DNA of 64,000 bases from an uncultured Actinomycetes bacterium (GTDB lineage Bacteria > Actinomycetota > Acidimicrobiia > Acidimicrobiales > RAAP-2). How positions within the stretch are numbered: the first letter of the stretch is position 1; the number at the start of each line of letters is the position of its first letter. Positions 33,120 to 43,279 of the stretch are shown here, piece by piece. A model generated the notes under the pieces. It was not told the DNA's origin and made no database searches. It saw only the letters and a list, made by a program, of their open reading frames with translations. The stretch spans positions 1 to 64,000 of the forward strand of contig CAIQPR010000010.1 in assembly GCA_903873775.1 (NCBI GenBank), written 5' to 3'. The translations under genes and the position numbers were made by a program.

Positions 33120-34154
33120 ATGTTGAGTTTGATGGAGTCGGGAGGCGTCGCGTTTCTCATCGCCATTTTTGCGACCCCGCTGTTCATTCGCTTTCTGCAC
33201 CGGCGACGCATGGGTCAAAGAATTCGCGAGGATGGTCCCGAGTCACACCGAGTGAAGGAAGGCACCCCGACGATGGGCGGCGTCGTGATTGTCGGCGCCG
33301 CGTTACTCGGCTATCTGATGGGCCACGTCGGCACCGCCATTACGTTCACGCGGGCGGGGACCTTGGCCGCCGGCACCCTGCTCGTCGCCGGACTGCTCGG
33401 GTTTGCCGATGACTTCTTAGGTATTCGCAATGAGCGGAATCTGGGTCTGAACAAGCGGGGCAAACTCGCGGGTCAATTCGTCATCGCCATTGTGTTCGCG
33501 CTCTTGGCGGTGTACTGGGTGCACACGTCAACCACCCTGTCCTTCACGCGCTCGACGTTCCCGGGCTGGCAGCTCGGCGCGGTGGGGTGGATTGTTTTCG
33601 CGGTCTTTGTGGTGGTGGCGACATCTAACGCGGTGAATTTCACCGATGGCCTCGACGGTCTCGCCGCGGGATCGTCCACTTTCTGTTTTGCCGTCTTGTC
33701 CATCATTGGTTACTGGCAGTTTCGTCACTTGCCGCTGTATCACATTCCTCCTGCGTTGGATCTCGGACTCGTGGCCGTGGCGCTCGTGGGCGCGTGTCTC
33801 GGGTTCCTGTGGTGGAACGCGGCCCCGGCGCGGATCTTCATGGGTGACACGGGATCACTCGCTATTGGTACGACCTTGGCGGTGCTGTGCCTGCTGATGA
33901 ATCTCGACCTGTTGCTGTTGATCATCGGCGGCTTGTTCGTCGTCGAAGCGGCGAGCGTGGTCATTCAAATCATTAGTTTTCGCGTCTTCGGACGTCGCGT
34001 CTTTCGCATCGCCCCGATTCACCACCACTTCGAAATGAAGGGGTGGCCGGAGACCACCGTCATCATTCGCTTTTGGATCTTGGCGGGGCTGCTCGCGGCC
34101 CTCGGTCTCGGAATCTTTTACGGTGACTTCATCAAGTTGAAGGGTCTCGGCTGA
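33120..34154 (+). CDS. mraY: Phospho-N-acetylmuramoyl-pentapeptide transferase MraY
   Basis: Integral membrane enzyme (344 aa, about 10 helices) making lipid I from UDP-MurNAc-pentapeptide and undecaprenyl phosphate. Seen: KEGTPTMGGVVI, catalytic FADDFLGIRNERNLGLNKRGKL, NAVNFTDGLDGLAAGSS, MGDTGSLAIGTTLAVL, and IAPIHHHFEMKGWPETTVIIRFWI. The start lies one base after the murE stop. Its stop overlaps ftsW (TGATG), so neither murF nor murD has room on either side. Confidence 0.97.
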   Translation: MLSLMESGGVAFLIAIFATPLFIRFLHRRRMGQRIREDGPESHRVKEGTPTMGGVVIVGAALLGYLMGHVGTAITFTRAGTLAAGTLLVAGLLGFADDFLGIRNERNLGLNKRGKLAGQFVIAIVFALLAVYWVHTSTTLSFTRSTFPGWQLGAVGWIVFAVFVVVATSNAVNFTDGLDGLAAGSSTFCFAVLSIIGYWQFRHLPLYHIPPALDLGLVAVALVGACLGFLWWNAAPARIFMGDTGSLAIGTTLAVLCLLMNLDLLLLIIGGLFVVEAASVVIQIISFRVFGRRVFRIAPIHHHFEMKGWPETTVIIRFWILAGLLAALGLGIFYGDFIKLKGLG

Positions 34155-35395
34155 TGGCTCGTCGCACGACGCAAATTGGTTCCGTGAACGTTCTCGAGCG
34201 CTCACTCGTTGTCGTGGCCGCCATTCTCGTGGTGGTGGGCGTCATCATGGTCGGCAGCGCGAGCGGTCCTCAAGCGGTCGCCGACGGTTCGTCGGTGTGG
34301 TCCTTCATGGGTCGGGACCTGCTCTATGTCTGTGTGGGCGTGATGGGCTTTGTGCTCGCGTGTCGCATGCCGCCGCGCACGCTCGCGCGTTTGGCGATTC
34401 CCGCGATGGCGGTGAGCCTTGGGCTGCTCGTGGTGGTGGAAGCGATGGGTACGTCGACGGAGGGTGGCCAACGCTGGTTGTCCTTCGGCTCACTGTCCTT
34501 CCAGCCCTCGGAGCTCTTCAAATTGGCGTCCTGCCTCTATCTCGCGGTCGTGGTCGCGCGCGTGGAGCGGACGTCGCGCCACTGGATTGACGTCTTGAAG
34601 TGGACCGCGCCCGTCGTCGCCGGCGCGGGACTCATCTTTGTGGAGCCCGACATGGGGACCGCGTCGGTGGTCCTTCTCATGAGTTTTGGCATCCTCGTTC
34701 TCGCCGGCATGCCGGGCAAGTTGGTTCGTCTCTTGTCGTTGGCCGGCCTGGGTGGTCTCGCGCTGTTCGCCGTGGCCGCACCGTACCGACGACAACGACT
34801 TCTGTCCTTTCTGCACCCCGGGGCGGACCCCAACGGCTCGGGATACCAAGTGCTCCAAGCCAAGATCGGCATGGGGGCGGGGAAGATCACCGGTCTTGGT
34901 TTTGGACAGAGTCGTGAGAAGTGGGGGCTGCTTCCCAATGCACACACCGACTTCATCTTCGCGATCATCGGCGAGGAATTCGGCTTGATCGGCTCGGTGC
35001 TGGTCCTCGGTCTCTTCTTGTGGCTCATTTCGCTCGGTATCCAGACCGCCCGACGGGCGCCGGACCGCGAAAGCCAGTTGCTCGCGGGCGGCATCACGTT
35101 GTGGCTGGCTCTTGAGACCATGATCAATGTCGCGTCGGTGGTGGGATGGTGGCCCGTCACGGGTATCCCTCTGCCGTTTATTTCCTATGGAGGTACGTCC
35201 CTCATCATCGATTTGGCGGCGCTCGGGCTTCTCGTCAATGTCGCGCGACGCTCCGTGCGCGCGACACCGGCGTCAGACCGACACAGTGAACCCGTTCCCT
35301 TGCGACCGCGGTACGCGACGACGACCTCCACGTCACAGCGTCGAGGAGCCAGTTCGCACACTCCCTTGCTGCGTGAGCGACGACGGAGGCCGTAG
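34154..35395 (+). CDS. ftsW: Septal peptidoglycan glycosyltransferase FtsW (SEDS family)
   Basis: SEDS polymerase of about 10 helices (413 aa), partner of FtsI. Seen: GTSTEGGQRWLSFGSLSFQPSELFKLA, VEPDMGTASVVLL, PNGSGYQVLQAKIGMGAGKITGLGFGQSREKWGLLPNAHTDFIFAIIGEEFGLIG (the long periplasmic loop with family signature), and PVTGIPLPFISYGGTSL. The C-terminal about 50 residues are Ser/Arg/Pro-rich and cytoplasmic. ATG overlaps the mraY stop; the TAG of its own end overlaps the murG GTG. Confidence 0.96.
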   Translation: MARRTTQIGSVNVLERSLVVVAAILVVVGVIMVGSASGPQAVADGSSVWSFMGRDLLYVCVGVMGFVLACRMPPRTLARLAIPAMAVSLGLLVVVEAMGTSTEGGQRWLSFGSLSFQPSELFKLASCLYLAVVVARVERTSRHWIDVLKWTAPVVAGAGLIFVEPDMGTASVVLLMSFGILVLAGMPGKLVRLLSLAGLGGLALFAVAAPYRRQRLLSFLHPGADPNGSGYQVLQAKIGMGAGKITGLGFGQSREKWGLLPNAHTDFIFAIIGEEFGLIGSVLVLGLFLWLISLGIQTARRAPDRESQLLAGGITLWLALETMINVASVVGWWPVTGIPLPFISYGGTSLIIDLAALGLLVNVARRSVRATPASDRHSEPVPLRPRYATTTSTSQRRGASSHTPLLRERRRRP

Positions 35396-36488
35396 TGGCG
35401 CGCCCCGTCATCATTACGGGCGGTGGTACGGGCGGACACATCTTTCCGATGCAGGCCATCGCGGAGGCTCTGCGAGCCCGGGGACTGTCGTCCGAGGAGA
35501 TTGTCTACGTCGGTTCTCGACGGGGGAAGGAGCGAACTCTGCTCGCGGGTGACGCGAGCGAATTGATTACCTTGCCCGGACGAGGGATTCGTCGCTCCCT
35601 GTCGCCGCGCGCACTCCTGCAAAACGTGGGAGCGGTGTGTGGCCTCGTGGCGGCACAGTGCCTCGCGGTGATCCTTGTTGCTCGACGTCGACCGCGCGCG
35701 GTTGTGTCCGTGGGCGGGTACGCGTCGTCCGCTGTGTCCCTCGCCAGCGTCCTGTGGCGTCGACCGCTCGTGCTCGTCGCCTTCGACGCGACCGAGGGCG
35801 CCGCGCACCGTGTGGTGTCTCGATTCGCGGCCCGTCGATGCGTCGCGTTTCCGAGCAGCGATCCGCGTGATGTTGTGACGGGTGCCCCCCTGCGTGCCAA
35901 CGTGGCGTCGGTGACGCGTACCAGCGTGAAGACCTTCGATCCTTCGCGCCCGAAGTGGACGGTGGTTGTGATGACCGGATCATTGGGTGCGGCCTCAGTA
36001 AATCGAGCGACATTGGAACTCGCGCACGCTTGGCGAGAGCGCGAGGACATTCGTCTCGTGCACGTGACGGGAGACCGTGACTACGCCTGGGTGCGCGCGC
36101 AGGCGGACGAGGGTGGTCCGTACGTTCTCGACTATCGCATCGAGGCCTTCGGGGACATGGCGACACTCTGGTCACAGTGTGACGTGGCTATCTGTCGTGC
36201 CGGCGCCATGACGGTGGCGGAGCTGACGTACCTCGCAATACCCTCGATCTTGGTGCCACTGCCACACGCACCCGGCGACCATCAAACCAAGAACGCTCGC
36301 GTTCTGGTCGATCACGGCGCGGCGCTGATGGTGAGCGACGCGGGCGTCTCGGGATCACGCCTCGCGGACGCCGTCGAATCACTCGTGGCGCATCCCGACG
36401 ATCTGGTGTCCATGGGACGGGCCGCGGGCACCTTGGGTCGTCCCAATGCCGCGGCGTCCATCGCCGACGTTGTGCTCGAGGTGTGCCG

Positions 36489-36492
<4 letters not shown>
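35395..36492 (+). CDS. murG: UDP-GlcNAc:undecaprenyl-PP-MurNAc-pentapeptide GlcNAc transferase MurG
   Basis: GT-B glycosyltransferase converting lipid I to lipid II on the inner membrane face, 365 aa. Seen: N-terminal loop ITGGGTGGHIFPMQAIAEAL, second Gly-rich loop VVSVGGYASSAV, TGAPLRANV, TGSLGAASVNRATLELA, and the UDP-GlcNAc-binding CRAGAMTVAELTYLAIPSILVPLPHAPGDHQTKNA. GTG start overlaps the ftsW stop. The stop overlaps murC (ATGA). Confidence 0.96.
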
Positions 36493-37852
<1,360 letters not shown>

Positions 37853-37856
<4 letters not shown>

Positions 37857-38773
37857 GCCTGAGCGAGATCCAGCGGATCCTCGGTGAGCGCGCGAGCGAG
37901 CACGCGCCCTTCGGCGCGCGGACCACGTACCGCGTAGGCGGCACGGCGCGTCTCGTTATTGAGGTTGGCGACCTCGACCAGTTAGTGCGGCTGTCGCCGC
38001 TCCTGGCCGAGGTGGATTGTCCGGTGGTCACGCTGGGCAAGGGATCGAACACCCTTGTTGCTGACGGAGAATTTGACGGGATCGTGCTGATCCTCGCCGA
38101 CGGCTTTACGTCGTTGGCGTGGCGTGATGAAGGCGAGGACGTGATCGTGACGGCCGGCGCGGCGTTGGGTCTGCCGATCGCCGCGCGTCGACTGGCGGAC
38201 GCGGGCGTGACCGGTTTCGAGTGGGCGGTGGGTATTCCGGGCTCCTTCGGTGGCGCGGCGGTGATGAACGCAGGAGGGCACGGATCCGACATGGCCGCGA
38301 GCGTGCGGAGCGTTGACGTTCTCACGATCGGACGCACGAGCGTCGATGAATGGACCCGAGAGCGCCTGGACTTTGATTACCGACACAGCGCGCTCGGTCC
38401 GAGCGACATTGTGGTGTCGGTCACCCTCGAACTCCAGCGAGGTGACGCGGAGGCGTCCCGTGAGCGTGTGCGCGAGATCGTGCGCTGGCGGCGAGAGCAC
38501 CAGCCGGGTGGTTCGAACGCCGGCAGTGTTTTTCGAAATCCCCAAGGCACGTCTGCGGGAGCGCTCATTGACGCCGCCGGCCTCAAGGGTCGTCGCGAGG
38601 GATCGGCAACGGTGAGCGAGAAGCACGCCAATTTCATTCAGGTGGACGATGGTGGTTCCGCGGACGACGTGAATCGTCTCATGAAGGAGGTGCGCCGAGA
38701 GGTCGCGGCGCGCAGCGGCATCTCGCTCGAGAGCGAAATTCGCCGCGTTGGTTTTTCTGAGGCTGACGCGTGA
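37853..38773 (+). CDS. murB: UDP-N-acetylenolpyruvoylglucosamine reductase MurB
   Basis: FAD- and NADPH-dependent reductase completing UDP-MurNAc, 306 aa. Seen: FGARTTYRVGGTARLVIEV, FAD-binding VTLGKGSNTLVADG, GFEWAVGIPGSFGGAAVMNAGGHGSDMA, DFDYRHSAL, the proton-donor serine in NAGSVFRNPQ, and the terminal glutamate motif LESEIRRVG. No Tyr loop insertion, so it resembles the type II (shorter) form. ATG overlaps the murC stop; the TGA overlaps the ftsQ GTG. Confidence 0.95.
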
Positions 38774-39546
38774 GTCGGCGCGCTCCGGCCCACCGGGCCA
38801 CGCCGAAGGAGCCCCGCCGACGCGAGACACCCCGACAAGAGACACCCCGACGTCGCTGGCCGCGCGTCGTTCTCGTCGGCGTCCTCGTGGTGGTGACTCT
38901 CGGCTTCGGCGTGCAGTGGATTCTGCATCGTTCGTACTTTTCGGCCGAACATGTCCTGATCACCGGGAACGTTCACGAGTCCTACGCCGAGGTCCTCGCG
39001 CGGAGCGGCCTCGCGACGCATCCGCCGCTCATCGATGTCAATCCGGGAGCGGTGACGACACGTGTGGAGAGTTTCCGGTGGGTCGAACGCGCCGTGGTGA
39101 CCCGCAAGTGGCCCAATACCGTCACTGTTGCGGTCACGGAACGAGTGCCCGTCGCGGTGGCGCACCAAGGGCACCAGCTCTTTCTCGTTGACGGGTCGGG
39201 TCACCGCTTGGACGCCGTGGCCGTGAGCACGACGTATCCGTTGCTCGAAACCACGCCACCGACGACAACGTTGTGGCCCTATACCCGGTGGGCGGAGCCG
39301 GCCGCCGTCGTCGCGGCGCGCGTGCCGCGCGCGTTCGCGAGTCAGGTCGCTCGCATCTCGGTCACTCGTGCCGGGGACGTCACTATGACCCTCACCTCAC
39401 CACTCACCTTCGTGCTCGGTCCCGCGACGCAACTACAACAAAAGTTCATTTCGATTGCCGCGGTGATCGCTCACGGCACTCTCCACGCCGGTGATGTTGT
39501 CGATGTGTCCGTGCCGGGAACCTTGACGGTGAGTGGACCGCAATGA
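38770..39546 (+). CDS. ftsQ: Cell division protein FtsQ/DivIB
   Basis: Bitopic divisome protein of 258 aa: a basic cytoplasmic tail (about 1-32, RRETPRQETPRRRWPR), one TM (about 33-52 VVLVGVLVVVTLGFGVQWIL), a POTRA domain (FSAEHVLITGNVHESYAEVLARSGLATHPPLIDVNPG), and the FtsQ beta domain (WVERAVVTRKWPNTVTVAVTERVPVAV). GTG start overlaps murB. A 125-bp gap with a promoter and three inverted repeats separates it from ftsZ. It scaffolds FtsL/FtsB and regulates FtsWI. Confidence 0.93.
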   Translation: MSRRAPAHRATPKEPRRRETPRQETPRRRWPRVVLVGVLVVVTLGFGVQWILHRSYFSAEHVLITGNVHESYAEVLARSGLATHPPLIDVNPGAVTTRVESFRWVERAVVTRKWPNTVTVAVTERVPVAVAHQGHQLFLVDGSGHRLDAVAVSTTYPLLETTPPTTTLWPYTRWAEPAAVVAARVPRAFASQVARISVTRAGDVTMTLTSPLTFVLGPATQLQQKFISIAAVIAHGTLHAGDVVDVSVPGTLTVSGPQ

Positions 39547-39615
39547 GGTCATTTGACCGTCTGTAGGAGGCTGAGTAGCCTCACACCACAACAAACGTGC
39601 ATTTTTTCGCACGTT
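39547..39615 (+). promoter_or_regulatory. ftsZ promoter and structured leader
   Basis: TTGACC (39553-39558), a 17-nt spacer and TAGCCT (39576-39581) form a good promoter. The -35 overlaps palindrome GGTCA-TT-TGACC (39547-39558), and the -10 overlaps GAGGCT-GAGT-AGCCTC (39567-39582). A third repeat, AACGTGC...GCACGTT with a T-rich loop (39594-39615), would sit at the mRNA 5' end, about 57 nt before the ftsZ start. Confidence 0.6.
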
Positions 39616-39671
39616 CCCGCGTCGCGGACGTGCCGTGGGCCAGAATATTTATAGAGCAACCAAGGGGCGTC

Positions 39672-40778
39672 ATGAGTCTGAGTCAGGGAAACTACCTCGC
39701 AGTTATCAAGGTGTTCGGCGTCGGCGGCGGTGGTGTCAACGCCGTGAACAGAATGATCGCCTCGGGACTGAAGAGTGTCGAATTCCTGGCGGCAAACACG
39801 GACGCCCAGGCGCTTCTCATGAGCGAAGCCGATTTGAAGCTCGACATTGGCCGCCAGTTGACGCGCGGGCTCGGTGCGGGGAGTGACCCGGAAGTTGGCC
39901 GACAGGCGGCTGAAGACCACCGCGAAGAGATCGAAGAGGCCCTCAAGGGCGCCGACATGGTGTTCATCACCGCGGGTGAGGGCGGCGGCACGGGTACCGG
40001 TGCGGCCCCCGTGGTGGCCGAGATCGCTCGCGCGATGGGCGCGCTGACCATTGGTGTGGTGACTCGCCCCTTCGCCTTCGAGGGCAAGCGTCGGGCGACG
40101 CAGGCCGAGAAGGGAATCCAGAGTCTCAAGGACAAGGTCGACACTCTGATTGTGATTCCGAACGATCGACTCCTCACGGTGTCGAACGCTCAGACGTCGA
40201 TGCTCGACGCCTTCAAGATGGCCGACGAGGTTCTCCTGCAGGGTGTTCGCGGCATTACCGACTTGATCACCGTGCCGGGACTGATCAACACCGACTTCGC
40301 CGACGTGAAGATGGTCATGAGCAATGCGGGTACCGCCATTCTCGGCGTGGGGCAGTCGACGGGCGAAGGCCGCGCCGTCAACGCCGCGCGCGCCGCCATC
40401 ACCTCGCCGTTGCTCGAAGCGTCCATTGAGGGCGCGCGCGGCATCTTGATGAACATCGTGGGTGGTCCGAATCTCACTCTGTTCGAAGTCAATGAAGCGG
40501 CCGAGATCGTCCACTCCGTGGCGCACCCCGACGCGAACATCATCTTTGGATCGGTCGTGGACGAAACCATTGGGGATGCGGTTCGCGTGACCGTGATCGC
40601 GGCGGGATTCGAGCGCTGGGAAGGTTCTGGCGCCAAGGCCCCGACGCCTACCGTCGCGGCGACCCCGACCACGGACGCCCCGAGTGCCCCGGCGGCTGAC
40701 ATCTTCGGTGGCTTTGAGTCGACCGACGATTTCAGTTTTGACGCGGGCGATGACGACCTCCCCAGCTTCCTTCGATAA
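39672..40778 (+). CDS. ftsZ: Cell division GTPase FtsZ
   Basis: Tubulin-like GTPase forming the Z-ring (368 aa). Seen: [18 protein letters not shown], the tubulin signature [32 protein letters not shown]7-loop [13 protein letters not shown], and the short C-terminal tail ending DDDLPSFLR after an Ala/Pro/Thr linker of about 35 residues. The ATG 39672 behind AAGGGGC begins at the family N-terminus. No ftsA is present; SepF, encoded nearby, is the likely membrane tether. The last 29 bp overlap the next gene. Confidence 0.98.
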   Translation: MSLSQGNYLAVIKVFGVGGGGVNAVNRMIASGLKSVEFLAANTDAQALLMSEADLKLDIGRQLTRGLGAGSDPEVGRQAAEDHREEIEEALKGADMVFITAGEGGGTGTGAAPVVAEIARAMGALTIGVVTRPFAFEGKRRATQAEKGIQSLKDKVDTLIVIPNDRLLTVSNAQTSMLDAFKMADEVLLQGVRGITDLITVPGLINTDFADVKMVMSNAGTAILGVGQSTGEGRAVNAARAAITSPLLEASIEGARGILMNIVGGPNLTLFEVNEAAEIVHSVAHPDANIIFGSVVDETIGDAVRVTVIAAGFERWEGSGAKAPTPTVAATPTTDAPSAPAADIFGGFESTDDFSFDAGDDDLPSFLR

Positions 40779-41445
40779 TTCGCTGGTCCGCGACGTCACC
40801 GACGCGTTGGCGTCGATTCGCACGCGGATTCTGTCCACGGGGCGGCGTCTTGAGGACGTCCGCATTCTGGCGGTGACGAAGACATTTTCTCTGGCGCACG
40901 TTGCGGCTATTCGCGCGGCGGGTCTCGACCACGTGGGCGAGAACTACGTGCAAGAAATGGTGACCAAACGATCGGAGTGGGACGCGCTTTCGAGCCCCAC
41001 GCTGACGTGGCACTTCCTCGGGGCGCTTCAGACGAACAAGATCGCCGATGTCGCGCAGTACGCCGACGTGGCCGCGTCAGTGTCACGGGTCAAGGAAATT
41101 GACGTGTTCGCGCGGCAGGAACGGCGCATTCCGCTCCTCCTGCAGATCGACTTCACGGGTCGCGGCGAGCGCAATGGGGCCCCGCTCGATGGCGTGGAGG
41201 CCCTCCTGAGCGCTGCGCAACGCCACGGCCTCGACGTCCGCGGTCTCATGACGGTCGCGGACCCCGATCACGCGGCCGCGCGCCGTCAGTTTCGCGCGCT
41301 ACGACGCGCGTGCGACGACCTCCGCCTCGCCGAATGCTCGATGGGGATGAGCGACGACCTCGAAATTGCTTGTGACGAAGGAACGACAGAAATTCGGGTC
41401 GGCCGGGCGCTCTTCGGCGCGCGGAAGCCCGGGGCGGCGCGGTGA
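40750..41445 (+). CDS. YggS family pyridoxal-phosphate homeostasis protein
   Basis: PLP-binding alanine-racemase-like barrel without catalytic domain 2 (231 aa), thought to buffer PLP. Seen: [32 protein letters not shown] (Lys binds PLP), [67 protein letters not shown]. The ATG at 40750 lies inside the ftsZ 3' end in another frame. This position next to ftsZ/sepF is the classical Gram-positive ylm arrangement; the usual pgeF (ylmD) gene between ftsZ and yggS is absent. Confidence 0.92.
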   Translation: MTTSPASFDNSLVRDVTDALASIRTRILSTGRRLEDVRILAVTKTFSLAHVAAIRAAGLDHVGENYVQEMVTKRSEWDALSSPTLTWHFLGALQTNKIADVAQYADVAASVSRVKEIDVFARQERRIPLLLQIDFTGRGERNGAPLDGVEALLSAAQRHGLDVRGLMTVADPDHAAARRQFRALRRACDDLRLAECSMGMSDDLEIACDEGTTEIRVGRALFGARKPGAAR

Positions 41446-41484
41446 CGTAACATGGCACCCTGGTAGAAAGGCGCGGGGAGAAAC

Positions 41485-42057
41485 GTGCTCAAGGATTCCT
41501 TTCGAAAGTTAATGGTCTACGTCGGTCTGACAGAAGACGACTACGACGATCTGGGCCGCGGTAGTGAGCGCCCCTTCGTGGACGCGTCCACGGGCGACAT
41601 GTACGAGAGCCAGTGGGCCCCACAGCCCGCGCCGGCGCCGGTGGCCCCAGTGCAGCAGCGCACCCCGTCTGTGTCGGTGCTCGACAACGGCTATGCCCCG
41701 TCGCCCGCCGGGCGTCCGGTCGTGCGGGCGACGCCTCCGTCGTCCTCCGTTCGCCCCATTACCACCCTGGCGCACGATGGCGACCTGGAAGTCCTCGTAC
41801 CCCACAGTTACGAAGACTCCAAGCGCATCGGTGACCACCTGAAGGCCCGTCGGGCGCTCGTGGTCAATCTGGTCATGGCGGATGCCGACTTGTCTCGTCG
41901 CATCATCGACTTTTCGAGCGGCGTCGTCTACACGCTGTCGGGCCGCATCCAGCGCGTGGCGCCGCAGGTCTACTTGCTCGCGCCCCAGAACCTACGTGTG
42001 TCTCCGGAAGCCATTGAACGTCTGCGCCAGCAGAACTTCCGAAGCTTCGAGGGGTAA
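41485..42057 (+). CDS. sepF: Cell division protein SepF
   Basis: FtsZ-binding membrane anchor (190 aa). Seen: N-terminal amphipathic, membrane-binding LKDSFRKLMVYVGL, a Pro/Ala-rich linker (about 45-90), and the SepF core DLEVLVPHSYEDSKRIGDHLKARRALVVNLVMADADLSRRIIDFSSGVVYTLSGRIQRVAPQVYLLAP. GTG start behind GGGGAGA; a TAACAT -10-like box at 41447 may give it a separate promoter. Expected to be essential here as no FtsA/ZipA is visible. Confidence 0.95.
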   Translation: MLKDSFRKLMVYVGLTEDDYDDLGRGSERPFVDASTGDMYESQWAPQPAPAPVAPVQQRTPSVSVLDNGYAPSPAGRPVVRATPPSSSVRPITTLAHDGDLEVLVPHSYEDSKRIGDHLKARRALVVNLVMADADLSRRIIDFSSGVVYTLSGRIQRVAPQVYLLAPQNLRVSPEAIERLRQQNFRSFEG

Positions 42058-42308
42058 TGGCGTTACTCCAGACGCTGATTTCGCTCTATATCCTGCTGAT
42101 CTTTGCGCGCTCGATCCTGAGTTGGTTCGCACCCCAGCGACAAGGGGGAGCCATCGCGCAGGTTGATCGAGCGCTCTTCATCGCCACCGAGCCACTTCTT
42201 GGTCCTTTGCGTCGCGCACTTCCGCGACCGGGTGGTGCCGCCGCCGCGGTGGACTTTTCACCGATGGTGGCGATCATCCTTCTCGTCATCGTCCGAGGGC
42301 TGTTGTAA
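42057..42308 (+). CDS. YggT family membrane protein
   Basis: 83-aa protein with two helices: LLQTLISLYILLIFARSILSWFAP and FSPMVAIILLVIVRGLL, separated by LFIATEPLLGPLRRALPRPGG, the family core. ATG overlaps the sepF stop (TAATG). It is the Gram-positive YlmG homologue; mutants in other organisms affect nucleoid or septum placement, but the mechanism is unknown. Confidence 0.92.
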   Translation: MALLQTLISLYILLIFARSILSWFAPQRQGGAIAQVDRALFIATEPLLGPLRRALPRPGGAAAAVDFSPMVAIILLVIVRGLL

Positions 42309-42342
42309 GGGGACAAACCCCAAATTCGGGGGTGAGCACAGG

Positions 42343-42348
42343 TAGGCT
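42343..42348 (+). promoter_or_regulatory. -10 box of divIVA (leaderless pattern)
   Basis: TAGGCT ends 6 nt before the divIVA ATG at 42355, and there is no SD, suggesting a transcript starting at or near the start codon. No clear -35 is seen. Confidence 0.4.
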
Positions 42349-42354
42349 CCCTCC

Positions 42355-43212
42355 ATGGACAGTTCGAATACTCCTCAATCGGCTCTGGACGTGTTGCGCA
42401 CGGTCGAATTCAAGATGACCATGAAGGGGTACAAGGTCGACGACGTCGACGAGTTCCTCGAGCGCGCGGCCGTCGAAGCGGAGCACCTGAAAGAACAATT
42501 GCGCCAGCAACAGCAGCAATTGCGCCAAGCGGCCGAACGCATCAGTCAATTGGAGGCCGAACGACGCGCTCCGAGCGCCCCGGCGCCGGCGCCGGCGCCG
42601 GCGCCCGTGTCGACCATCGCACCGGTTCCCGCTCCCGCACCGGCTCCGGCGCCCGTGGCGGCAGCTCCGGCCAGTGCGGCTGGGGCCGAGCAGGTGGCGC
42701 GGATGATCTCGATGGCCCAAGAATTTGTGGACCAAACTCAACGCGAGGCGGAGACGCGGGCTCGCGAAGTGACGCTGGCCGCTCAGGAAAAGGCGCGTGA
42801 AATCGTCTCGGACGCACAGAATCGCGCCCAGGACGAGGTCACTCGACTGAATGGGCTCAAGCAGCGCCTCAGCGAGGATGTCGAAAAGTTGGCGCGCCAG
42901 GTGGATCTCGAGCGCACTCGCTTGCGCACGCAGCTCCAGGAGTTCCTGAAGTGGGTGGAAGACAACGTGACGCCATCGCCCGCGTTGCTCGAAGGTGCCG
43001 CGCGTGGTCCTCAGTCCACGCCCGCACCGACGCCTGCTCCGGCACCAACGAGCGTGCCGCCGCGACCAACCCTCGTCCCGGAGCCCAAGGACACCGTCGC
43101 GCCGTCACAGGACGCCCCGGAACCGCCGCGTCCGACGACCCCGCCGCCGCCGGCACCTCCGGCAACAACAATCGGCCAGGTCTTGCACTTCGAGACGGAC
43201 GAACGTCAGTAA
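42355..43212 (+). CDS. divIVA: DivIVA / Wag31-like polar growth protein
   Basis: Coiled-coil protein recruiting growth and division machinery to curved membrane (285 aa). Seen: N-terminal DivIVA signature ALDVLRTVEFKMTMKGYKVDDVDEFLERAAVEAE, coiled coil 1 to about residue 65, an Ala/Pro-rich low-complexity linker (APAPAPAPVS, about 70-110), second coiled coil QEFVDQTQREAETRAREVTLAAQEKAREIVSDAQ to about 200, and a Pro-rich tail. No SD; likely leaderless. The split by a Pro linker resembles Wag31 and Streptomyces DivIVA. Confidence 0.92.
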   Translation: MDSSNTPQSALDVLRTVEFKMTMKGYKVDDVDEFLERAAVEAEHLKEQLRQQQQQLRQAAERISQLEAERRAPSAPAPAPAPAPVSTIAPVPAPAPAPAPVAAAPASAAGAEQVARMISMAQEFVDQTQREAETRAREVTLAAQEKAREIVSDAQNRAQDEVTRLNGLKQRLSEDVEKLARQVDLERTRLRTQLQEFLKWVEDNVTPSPALLEGAARGPQSTPAPTPAPAPTSVPPRPTLVPEPKDTVAPSQDAPEPPRPTTPPPPAPPATTIGQVLHFETDERQ

Positions 43213-43279
43213 CTGTGGCGGGTGCTGCTAGCGTCAGCGCCGACTTCTACAGTCTCAAAGCTTGTCCAAGGAGAATGTG

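Noticed and set aside
39549..40865. Open frame of 438 codons on the minus strand
   Set aside because: Antisense to ftsZ; composition is the complement of FtsZ codons and there is no family signal.
42583..42660. GCCGGC-rich repeat considered as a structural or regulatory element
   Set aside because: It encodes the Ala/Pro linker of DivIVA in frame; low-complexity coding DNA explains it.
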